Below, one piece after another: positions 33,401-38,739 of a stretch of 64,000 nucleotides of DNA (the stretch's first letter is position 1; every line of letters starts with the position of its first letter). A program made the translations under genes and the position numbers. The notes under the pieces are model-generated. The model saw only the letters and a list, made by a program, of their open reading frames with translations, had not been told where the DNA came from and did no database searches. Source of the stretch: CAIWXH01 sp964555675 (GTDB lineage Bacteria > Chloroflexota > Chloroflexia > Chloroflexales > Chloroflexaceae); NCBI GenBank assembly GCA_964555675.1, contig CAZKTU010000006.1, forward strand, positions 1 through 64,000. The letters run 5' to 3'.

Positions 33401-35389
33401 ACGCATCAGGGCCGGGTAGCGCATGCGCAGGCGCGAGGTGCTGTCGTAGACCCGGTTGCTGGTCAGCGTGATATAGTCGGCCCGGTCGAGCTGGTCGAGC
33501 AGCCCCTCTTCGACGTTGCCGTCGGCGCCCAGCGCCCCCACGTATTTACGCGGTTCGTCCTCGGCGTAGGGCGCCGAGCCGATCCCGCGGAAGGTCGAGT
33601 CCCAGGACGCGCTGGTCACCTGCAGCGGCAGCGCGTCGTCCCAGATCTCCGAGATCACATACGAGCCGGGCCGGCCGTGGTCGGCCAGCCACTGGGCGGC
33701 CATGACCCGCGAGTGGGGCAGCGTGTAGATGCGCGAGAAGGCGTAGGCCCAGCCGAGGGTGGCGATCAGGACGAGGGGCAGGGCCAGGCCGGCGAGCCGG
33801 CGGAGGCGCGGCCAGGCCCCGGGCGCCCGCCGTCGCTCCCACAGCCGGACCAGCCCCCAGGCCCCGAAGATGATCAGGCCGCCGTAGATCGGCAGCAGGT
33901 AGCGCAGCGTGATCGCGAACTGGTTGCCCTGCCAGGCGAAGTAGAAGGCCACCCAGGCGAACAGCACCCAGGCCGGGCTCAGGGGCGGCGCGTCGGGGCG
34001 CGGCCAGAGTAGGCGCCTGAGGCCCGCCAGGGCGAAGGCCGCGAGCCCGGCCCAGGCGGCCAGGCCCAGGGCCGGCCCCATGCCCCAGCGCACCATGTTC
34101 ACCCAGGGGAAGATGTAGGCCGGGCGCCAGACCCACTGTTGCGAGGGTGGGAAGTCGAGTTCGCCGCTCACCAGGCCTTGCACGGCCCCCAGGTTGGCCA
34201 GGAAGCGCGGCTCGGGGCGTACGTCGAGGAAGCCGGCGCCCTGCAAGAAGCCGAGCGTCTCGCTCACCACGGGCGAGTCGGCGCGCGAGCCGATGAACGA
34301 GTCGGGGGCGAGGGTGCGGAAGCTCAGCAGGGTCAGGGCCCCGGCCAGCACCAGCAGCGGCAGCTCGCGCAGAAAAAAGTGGTCCACCACTGAGGCCGCG
34401 CGGGCCCGGCTGGTCGGCTGCCAGCGGCCGCGCGAGGGCTGGTCGGGGTAGTAGCGGCCCGCTTCCTCGGGCGCAGCGGCCGGCTCGGCGCTTGCGGCGG
34501 CCCGCAGCGCGCGGGCGGCCGCGACCACGGCGGCCACGATCGCGACGCCGCCCAGGGTGGCCAGGGTGATGCGGTTGGCCATGGCCGCGCCGATGCTCAG
34601 GCCGAGCAGGCTGTAGGCGAGCCAGCCGCCGCCCTGGGCGACGCGCACGGCCCAGTAGAGGCTCAGCAGGCAGAAGAAGGTCGAGAAGATCGGGTCGACG
34701 AAGAAGTGCGACTGCTGGATGTGCATCACGGCCAGGGCTGCCAGCATGGCCGCGACCAGGCCGACGCGCCGGCCGAAGAGGCGGCCCCCGATCAGAGAGA
34801 CCAGCACGATCGAGCCCAGGTCGAAGAGCACGGCTAGGCCGCGCCCCACCTTCTGGATCTCGCCGTAGGTGGTCATGTTGATGCCGTCGGGGTTGAAAAT
34901 CCACTGCAGAGGCGTCAGCTTCGGGAAGCTGCGCTCGGGGTTCGGCACGAGGTCGCCGTAGTCGGTGCGCAGATCGTTCGGGCGCGTCGGGTCGAGGCCG
35001 CTGCGTGGCGGGCCGTTGAGACTCCGCACCTCTGTGGGCATGGCCTCGCTGGGGGTCAGGGCGACGGCGACGGCCCGCGTGATCAGCTGGGGGAAGGGGC
35101 CGTAGACATAGAGCGGGAAGCGGTCATAGTTGCGCGGGTTCATCGGCGAGCGGGCCGAGTCGTACAGCTCGCCAGGCCCTGCCGGCAGGCGCATCGTCGA
35201 GGCGACGTCCGAGAAGAAGCGCTCGTCGGGGTGCTGGCCGGTGCCGGAGTCCCAATCGCTCAGGCTCAGGGTTCGAAAATAGGCCCCGAGAAGCACGATG
35301 CAGGCCAGGAGCAGCCATGGCGCCCAGACGGCCGCCACACGTTTCAGGCCGCCGCTCGCGCCGGGCCCGGAGGGATGTTCGATCTCCAC
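27479..35389 (-). CDS. Giant membrane protein: GT39-like, two YYY domains, TPR tail
   Basis: 2636 residues, GTG start. Module 1 (about 1-760) is a GT39/PMT-like membrane glycosyltransferase with the acidic loop motif GQHPDERFF near residue 52. Module 2 (about 776-1566) and module 3 (about 1614-2440) are complete YYY (DUF2298) units. Each has GGEKPME, GGYINYYY, FPFFTFLFGDLHAH or FPAFTFLFADLHPH, RMNTVFKFGL and YVYVGGVER blocks in the same order. The last 160 residues are about five TPRs. It is translationally coupled to the single-YYY gene. No frameshift seen. Likely a cell-surface glycan or glycoprotein assembly machine in the membrane (inference). Such a fusion is far longer than single-YYY proteins. 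Confidence 0.85.
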   Translation of the reverse strand: MEIEHPSGPGASGGLKRVAAVWAPWLLLACIVLLGAYFRTLSLSDWDSGTGQHPDERFFSDVASTMRLPAGPGELYDSARSPMNPRNYDRFPLYVYGPFPQLITRAVAVALTPSEAMPTEVRSLNGPPRSGLDPTRPNDLRTDYGDLVPNPERSFPKLTPLQWIFNPDGINMTTYGEIQKVGRGLAVLFDLGSIVLVSLIGGRLFGRRVGLVAAMLAALAVMHIQQSHFFVDPIFSTFFCLLSLYWAVRVAQGGGWLAYSLLGLSIGAAMANRITLATLGGVAIVAAVVAAARALRAAASAEPAAAPEEAGRYYPDQPSRGRWQPTSRARAASVVDHFFLRELPLLVLAGALTLLSFRTLAPDSFIGSRADSPVVSETLGFLQGAGFLDVRPEPRFLANLGAVQGLVSGELDFPPSQQWVWRPAYIFPWVNMVRWGMGPALGLAAWAGLAAFALAGLRRLLWPRPDAPPLSPAWVLFAWVAFYFAWQGNQFAITLRYLLPIYGGLIIFGAWGLVRLWERRRAPGAWPRLRRLAGLALPLVLIATLGWAYAFSRIYTLPHSRVMAAQWLADHGRPGSYVISEIWDDALPLQVTSASWDSTFRGIGSAPYAEDEPRKYVGALGADGNVEEGLLDQLDRADYITLTSNRVYDSTSRLRMRYPALMRYYHHLFSGELGFKLAAEVTSYPSILGIEIPDQSAEEAFHVYDHPRVLIFEKTAAYSRERAEALITDDTLWGEVYKSPVRIADRNPTALRLTDSQWPLYSAAGTWASMFNRASWVNLAAPVVWLAVLQLLGLATFALLYRLLPWLPDRGYSLSKILGLLGVAYGAWLAGSLGTNVGVPGQGNLGAIGWGPFPLAFTPATVWLCAAPLLAVGAAAAWLNRAELRAFGRERRGALLGAEAVFLGFLLIGLLLRWLNPDLWHPARGGEKPMELAFLNAVLRSAAFPPYDPWHAGGYINYYYFGFVLVGALTHLTTIVPSIAYNLAVATLFGLTALGAWGVVYNLMAARRDGDAAPRERRALVAAGLAPALLLLAGNLAQAFWFLSGYAWEQWAQGRGEWAYWDATRIVAGTVNEFPFFTFLFGDLHAHMIVMPLSLALLGLAFAFARWLLGGGWRAGASLGERFVRPAVCLLLMGLLAGAIRATNTWDYPTFVGLAALTMAGAGWRAGRGGLRWPWRLALVAGPPLLMLALGNLLFAPFTANFATESSGVELWIEGLAPTLGAKLLLAQRTSMWELTQLYGHWLLIAATLGLLLVRRLVGPSVAIAAAGAFGLVYLAGVALGWPAIVLLLPSLAGAAWLVWRMRRAPLAALLPGLWLAAALGLTAMVELVAVKGDIGRMNTVFKFGLHAWTLFALGLAALLPGLWSLTGRARYLVRGGLALLAAAALVYPLTATPARAGDRWVASAPRGLDGAAYMSAVSAAAQGQPFSLDEDAAAIDWLQREVSGTPVILEAHLPSYQWAGRVATNTGLPTLLGWEWHQIQQRNVVGAGPTIANRQQSIATIYNTPDAGTARELLRQYGVAYVYVGGVERSTYDPLGIAKFEAMAGEGTLERVFQQGQTAIYRVIEPDTPRMLTSDLPVVAPELDTPPPLMLDRPVNELPAVDEYAWNSLIRDSSLLSTLFWLAFFYAMSLLGLPAAYAVFGGWRDGGAVWARLIGLLLLGYAVWLPTSLGLWRYDGWGLLGGLLIVMAINAGILWRLGRRAAEQEPGSTAQGPTSDAEEQTLAEGARDERAAQPIMAGLMALADGLRAKGRSVLWGEAVFLAGFAALALVRALNPDLWHPVWGGEKPMEFGFLNAILRSPVMPPYDPFFSGGYINYYYYGLYLMSLPIKATGIAPAVGFNLAVATAFGLTLAGAFALVRQMTGRGRYGLLAAGLVGLAGNLTAFFAAGSSRGFGAVATALGDGGLQGLGERLGDWYIGPSRVIPNTINEFPAFTFLFADLHPHMIALPITILVAALCYSLVARAARPLRRAAPLLLALSLGTLAVTNSWDFPTYGLLMGLTMLGAAWRRPRGAAKGFASIPWGGLTQAALLALGIGLGGLALFAPFFDRYWAPVGGIGRVEWADGTLLRDYLLIYGVFAAVLLPALGGAIWRASRRKGATSGRPAAALGIRSAPLAGPNLWLALAAVGALGVAALAPALGLRLVLAALLIAGLALLPRRALGAPIWFALLMAWVGWAVSLGIELIYIKDHLAGGDWYRMNTVFKFGLQVWVLLALAAAASLPTLLRGLHRLGGARAQWAGLAAMALPAILAALYLLAAVPSRISNRFPVNTGPTLDGLAFMEQTEFAYDCAAFGGCEPGMGTVMIDLRGDAAAIKWLNDTIKGTPVVVQSNLFFYRGYGIRIAANTGLPTVVSALHVNEQRAADAAARRDADVDAFYRSADIETALRFLARYGVDYVYVGGVERAVYPAAGLAKFEQMRGTYLQPVFEAPGAQIYAVTGVPADYARPDPFDFAAAEQQQPRPLPLGEPPAGLSEFEEANRANPTDGPTAFGLAERYRAQGRLAEAAAVLEPAARANPRDIGVLHLWGDILAEAGRYDEAEEAFMLAAQAEPSAANWNKLGAGLIDWGQLDKAEIALSQAIAADSRAPDPYYQLGRLFARTGDAARATAALESYLQLAPAGPWAGDARKLLIELGP

Positions 35390-35454
35390 GCGTATCCTAT
35401 GATCTGGGGTGCAACCCCGATAGAGTCGTCGTATGTGGGCTATGCCCGCGTAAC

Positions 35455-35460
35455 ATTATA
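35455..35460 (-). promoter_or_regulatory. -10 box of the YYY operon
   Basis: Minus-strand TATAAT (35460-35455), about 65 nt before the GTG at 35389. No good -35 at 17 nt. It is divergent to the SufR-like promoter, 49 nt away. Confidence 0.45.
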
Positions 35461-35508
35461 CAAAATCCCCAAGATGCCCGGGCGGGCCAAGATGCGGGCG
35501 ATCTTGCC

Positions 35509-35538
35509 TTGACAGTGCAAAATTGCTGGTGCTATACT
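35509..35538 (+). promoter_or_regulatory. Promoter of the SufR-like gene
   Basis: Consensus TTGACA (35509-35514), an 18-nt spacer and TATACT (35533-35538), 40 nt before the ATG. Confidence 0.75.
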
Positions 35539-35547
35539 CGAAAGAGG

Positions 35548-35561
35548 GTTTCAACAGAAAC
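35548..35561. promoter_or_regulatory. Palindrome at the transcription start of the SufR-like gene
   Basis: GTTTC-AACA-GAAAC is a perfect 5-bp inverted repeat with a 4-nt spacer, beginning 9 nt after the -10 box. Its position suits repression of its own gene. Confidence 0.5.
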
Positions 35562-35578
35562 GACTGATAAAACTTCGG

Positions 35579-36211
35579 ATGACCGCCGAGCGCAAAGAGC
35601 AGGGCTCCACTCGCCAGAGCATCCTCCAGCTTCTCCGCCGTAACGGCGAGATGACAGCCCTGGAGCTGAGCGAGCGCCTGCGCGTAGGCGCCGTCGGCGT
35701 GCGCCAGCACCTCGCCCTCCTCGAGCGCGACGGCCTCGTGCGCGTCGCAGGCCTGCGCCGGAGCGTCGGCCGCCCTTCGCACCTGTATGTGCTCACCACC
35801 GAGGCCGAGGATCACTTCCCCAAAGGCTACGATCGCCTGGCCCTCGAGATGCTCGCATACATCAACGAGCTTGGCGGCGAGTCTGCCGTAGACCAGATCC
35901 TCGTCCGACGCCGCGACGAGCTGCTGCGCGAGTTTGGCCCCCACCTCGCCGGCAAGAGCCGTGGCGAGCAGGTCTCAACCCTGGCCGCCCTCTTGCTCGA
36001 CCAGGGCTACATGTGCGAGTGGGAGCAAGAGCCCGACGGCTCGTACGTGCTCACCGAGTTCAACTGCCCGGTCGACTGTGTGGCCCGCCAGCACCCCCAG
36101 CTCTGCGCCCAAGAGCTTCGGCTCTACCAGGATCTGCTGGGCGTGCCGGTCATCCAGGAGAGCACCATCGCCCAGGGCGCTCACTGCTGCCGCTATCGAC
36201 TCCCCGCCTGA
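35579..36211 (+). CDS. SufR-like Fe-S-cluster-sensing transcriptional regulator
   Basis: 210 residues. An N-terminal winged helix-turn-helix (about 10-75: MTALELSERLRVGAVGVRQHLALLERDGLV), then a Gly-Arg-Pro wing. The C-terminal half carries a cysteine cluster: Cys at NCPVDC (two), PQLC and GAHCC. The spacing from the first Cys to PQLC is 13 and from there to the last Cys 28, resembling the iron-sulfur ligand spacing I recall for SufR. It would bind a cluster and regulate Fe-S assembly or oxidative-stress genes. The next gene encodes superoxide dismutase, 69 nt downstream. No suf operon lies in the window, so the target is inferred. Confidence 0.75.
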   Translation: MTAERKEQGSTRQSILQLLRRNGEMTALELSERLRVGAVGVRQHLALLERDGLVRVAGLRRSVGRPSHLYVLTTEAEDHFPKGYDRLALEMLAYINELGGESAVDQILVRRRDELLREFGPHLAGKSRGEQVSTLAALLLDQGYMCEWEQEPDGSYVLTEFNCPVDCVARQHPQLCAQELRLYQDLLGVPVIQESTIAQGAHCCRYRLPA

Positions 36212-36280
36212 AGCCTGGCGCTCCGTCCCATCAAGTTGACGTCGCCCTGTGTCTCCGTGTGACTACTGGAGGATCTACCC

Positions 36281-36895
36281 ATGGCCTTCGAGCTGCCGCC
36301 CCTGCCGTACGACTACACCGCCCTCGAGCCTCATGTCGATGAGGCGACGATGCACTTTCATCACGACAACCACCACAATACCTACGTCACGAATCTGAAC
36401 AACGCCCTGGCCAACTACCCCGACCTTCAGGCCAAGTCCCTCGAGGAGCTGATCAGCAACCTTGACGCCCTCCCCGAGGCCATCCGCACCGTTGTGCGCA
36501 ACAACGGCGGCGGCCACTGGAACCACAGCCTCTTCTGGGAGCTGATGGCCCCCAACGCCGGCGGCGAGCCCACAGGCCCTGTGGCCGAGGCGATCACCAA
36601 GGCCTTCGGCAGCTTCGCCGAGTTCAAAGAGAAGTTCAAGGCCGCCGCCCTCGGCCGCTTTGGCTCGGGCTGGGCCTGGCTCGTCGCCAGCCCCGACGGC
36701 AGCGTCGCAATCACCAGCACGCCCAATCAGGATTGCCCCCTGATGGAGGGCAAGCGCGCCATCCTCGGCCTCGACGTCTGGGAGCACGCCTACTACCTCA
36801 AGTACCAGTTCAAGCGCGCCGGCTATGTCGACGCCTGGTGGAACGTGGTCAACTGGGCCAAGGTCGACGAGCTCTACGGCGCCGCCTGGGGCTAG
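36281..36895 (+). CDS. sodA: Fe/Mn superoxide dismutase
   Basis: 204-residue enzyme dismutating superoxide to hydrogen peroxide and oxygen. Metal ligands are visible: His27 in HFHHDNHHNTYV, His82 in GGGHWNHSLFW, and the Asp and His of LDVWEHAYYLKY (about 163-170). The segment PNQDCPLMEGKRAILGLDVWEHAYY is of the Mn/Fe family; metal preference cannot be fixed by eye, so the symbol is provisional. GGAGG precedes the ATG. No signal peptide, so cytoplasmic. A strong terminator follows. It may be co-regulated with the SufR-like gene. Confidence 0.93.
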   Translation: MAFELPPLPYDYTALEPHVDEATMHFHHDNHHNTYVTNLNNALANYPDLQAKSLEELISNLDALPEAIRTVVRNNGGGHWNHSLFWELMAPNAGGEPTGPVAEAITKAFGSFAEFKEKFKAAALGRFGSGWAWLVASPDGSVAITSTPNQDCPLMEGKRAILGLDVWEHAYYLKYQFKRAGYVDAWWNVVNWAKVDELYGAAWG

Positions 36896-36912
36896 GCCCG
36901 CTCGCCACGGCA

Positions 36913-36949
36913 GACCCCCTCGCCCGTCTGGGCGAGGGGGTCTTTTTTT
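36913..36949 (+). terminator. Intrinsic terminator after sodA
   Basis: GACCCCCTCGCCC (36913-36925), loop GTCT, its exact complement (36930-36942) and seven T residues (36943-36949). The hairpin lies between the convergent sod and PfpI-family genes. Confidence 0.93.
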
Positions 36950-36965
36950 GCGTCCCGGCGAGGTC

Positions 36966-37682
36966 CTACAGCGGCCGGTCGACCGGCCGGACCTGGGTGT
37001 CGATCTGCGTCGCCTGCTCGCCCTGGGCTCCGCTCAAGCGAGTGTAGGCGTAGCCGGCCCCCGCGGCGAGTAGGCCGCCCAGCAGCCACTTCGCCCCGCC
37101 GCCTCTGCGCCGCTCCTCCAGCGTGTGGGGCCGCAGGGGCGTCCGCGAGGCGAACAGCTCGAGCATGGCCTTCTCGAAGGCGGGCAGGTCCTGGGGCCCG
37201 CGGCTCGAGACCCAGTTGCTGTCGCGCACCACGGCCGCGTCCTCCCAGATCCCCCCGGCGTTCATGACGTCATCCTTGATGCCGGGCCACGAGGTCAGCC
37301 GCCGCCCGCGCACCAGCCCCGCCGAGATCAGGACCCAGGGGCCGTGGCAGATCACGGCGATCGGCTTCTCGGCCTGGTCGAAGGCCAGCACAAACTGCTG
37401 GGCCTCGTCGCTCTGGCGCAGGAAGTCGGGGTTGATATGCCCGCCCGGCAGCAGCAGCGCGTCGTAGAGCGCGGGGTCCGCGTCCTTCAACAGCCGGTCC
37501 ACCTTCACCTTGCGGCCGGGCACGAGCAGGTTCATTCCCTGGATGCGGCCCTTGCGCAGCGAAATCACTTCGACCACAGCCCCGGCCTTCGTGAGGGCCT
37601 TCAGGGGCCCGGTCAGCTCGATCTGCTCGAAGCCGTCGGCGGCCAGGGCCGCGACGCGTAGCCCGTTCACAGTATGCTTCAT
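36966..37682 (-). CDS. DJ-1/PfpI-family protein with C-terminal membrane-like tail
   Basis: 238 residues from the ATG at 37682 (GGAGGA before it); a longer open frame upstream has no family similarity. The PfpI/DJ-1 fold has an N-terminal Glu region DGFEQIEL (about 16-23) and the nucleophile Cys in AVICHGPWVL (about 113), followed by the typical SWPGIKDDVMNAGG segment. Members act as glyoxalases/deglycases, chaperones or proteases. After the ordinary end near residue 190 there is a basic stretch (RRRGGGAKW), a hydrophobic helix (WLLGGLLAAGAGYAY) and a polar tail, which is not typical and suggests membrane attachment. Confidence 0.85.
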   Translation of the reverse strand: MKHTVNGLRVAALAADGFEQIELTGPLKALTKAGAVVEVISLRKGRIQGMNLLVPGRKVKVDRLLKDADPALYDALLLPGGHINPDFLRQSDEAQQFVLAFDQAEKPIAVICHGPWVLISAGLVRGRRLTSWPGIKDDVMNAGGIWEDAAVVRDSNWVSSRGPQDLPAFEKAMLELFASRTPLRPHTLEERRRGGGAKWLLGGLLAAGAGYAYTRLSGAQGEQATQIDTQVRPVDRPL

Positions 37683-37817
37683 GCTCTCCTCCGTATCGTT
37701 TAAGCTTCCCTTCGCAGGTTGTCTAGCAGCATCTGTGCCGATGGCACGCCCATTGCTTGATCCCTTGCGGCGCCGGGCGGGGCCCGGGTTCATCCTGCTC
37801 AAAACAAAGGGGGTTCC

Positions 37818-38672
37818 ATGGCTCTGGTTGACGTGCTTATCCCCACCTGCGACCGCCCGACCGGCCTGGCGATCGTGCTCGCCGGCCTCCTCGGCCAGAC
37901 CTTCACCGACTTCGACGTGGTGATCTCCGACCAGAGCCATGGCCGTGACCCTTTGCAGAGCGTCGAGATCCGCACCCTCGTCAAGGCCCTCGAGTGGCAC
38001 GGCCATAGGGTCAGCCTCCACCGGCACCTGCCGCGGCGCGGACTGGCCGAGCAGCGCCACTTTCTGCTGAGCCAGAGTGCGGCCACCTACGCCCATTTCA
38101 TCGACGACGATGTGATCCTCGAGCCGCGGGTCCTCGAGCGCATGGTGCGGGTCATCCAGCAGGAGGGCTGCGGCTTCGTCGGCTGCCCCGCCGTCAGCCT
38201 CGACTACCTGGACGACGAGCGGCCGCACGAGCAGGAGCAGCTCGAGCTCTGGGAGGGCCCGATAAGTCCCGAGCCCTTCGTGCCGGGCAATCTGCCCTGG
38301 CTGCGCCATAAAGTCAATAATGCCGCCACGCCCCTGCACCTCGAGCGGCGCCTGGTGCGTGACGGCGCACCGCTGCGCTACAAGGTCGCCTGGGTGGGCG
38401 GCGCCAATCTGCTCTTCGACCGCCAGAAGCTGCTGAGCGTCGGCGGCTTCGCGTGGTGGCCTCGTCTGCCCGCGGCCCACGCTGGCGAGGAGGTGGTCGT
38501 GCAGTTCCTACTGATCAGCCGCTACGGCGGCTGCGGCCTCCTGCCCACGGGCACCTACCACCTGGGCCTGCCCACCACGGTGACCGAGCGCCAGCGCAAC
38601 GCGGTCGAGCTCTTCGGCGAGTTGCTGGCCGAGCTCGGGCCCGCCGAGGTCGAGCGCAGTGTTGGAGGCTAA
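37818..38672 (+). CDS. Family 2 glycosyltransferase-like protein
   Basis: 284-residue GT-A-fold protein. The N-terminal segment VDVLIPTCDRPTGLAIVLAGLLGQTF (about 4-30) is a nucleotide-sugar-binding start, with ISDQS further on, and FIDDDVILEP (about 94-103) supplies the Asp-rich metal motif. VGGANLLFDRQKLLSVGGF (about 195-213) is the acceptor-side block common in GT2. No membrane helix, so cytosolic or peripheral. The sugar and acceptor are not predictable. AAGGGGG precedes the ATG. It is monocistronic between a PfpI gene and the convergent PASTA gene. Confidence 0.8.
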   Translation: MALVDVLIPTCDRPTGLAIVLAGLLGQTFTDFDVVISDQSHGRDPLQSVEIRTLVKALEWHGHRVSLHRHLPRRGLAEQRHFLLSQSAATYAHFIDDDVILEPRVLERMVRVIQQEGCGFVGCPAVSLDYLDDERPHEQEQLELWEGPISPEPFVPGNLPWLRHKVNNAATPLHLERRLVRDGAPLRYKVAWVGGANLLFDRQKLLSVGGFAWWPRLPAAHAGEEVVVQFLLISRYGGCGLLPTGTYHLGLPTTVTERQRNAVELFGELLAELGPAEVERSVGG

Positions 38673-38739
38673 GGGCATAGTGAAGGGGCGGCGAGAGCAC
38701 CTCGCCGCCCCGTGTCTTGGGATCTGCCTGTGGCCCAGG

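Noticed and set aside
37683..38480. Upstream extension of the PfpI-family frame
   Set aside because: It is antisense to the glycosyltransferase and unlike any PfpI protein; GGAGGA precedes the ATG at 37682.
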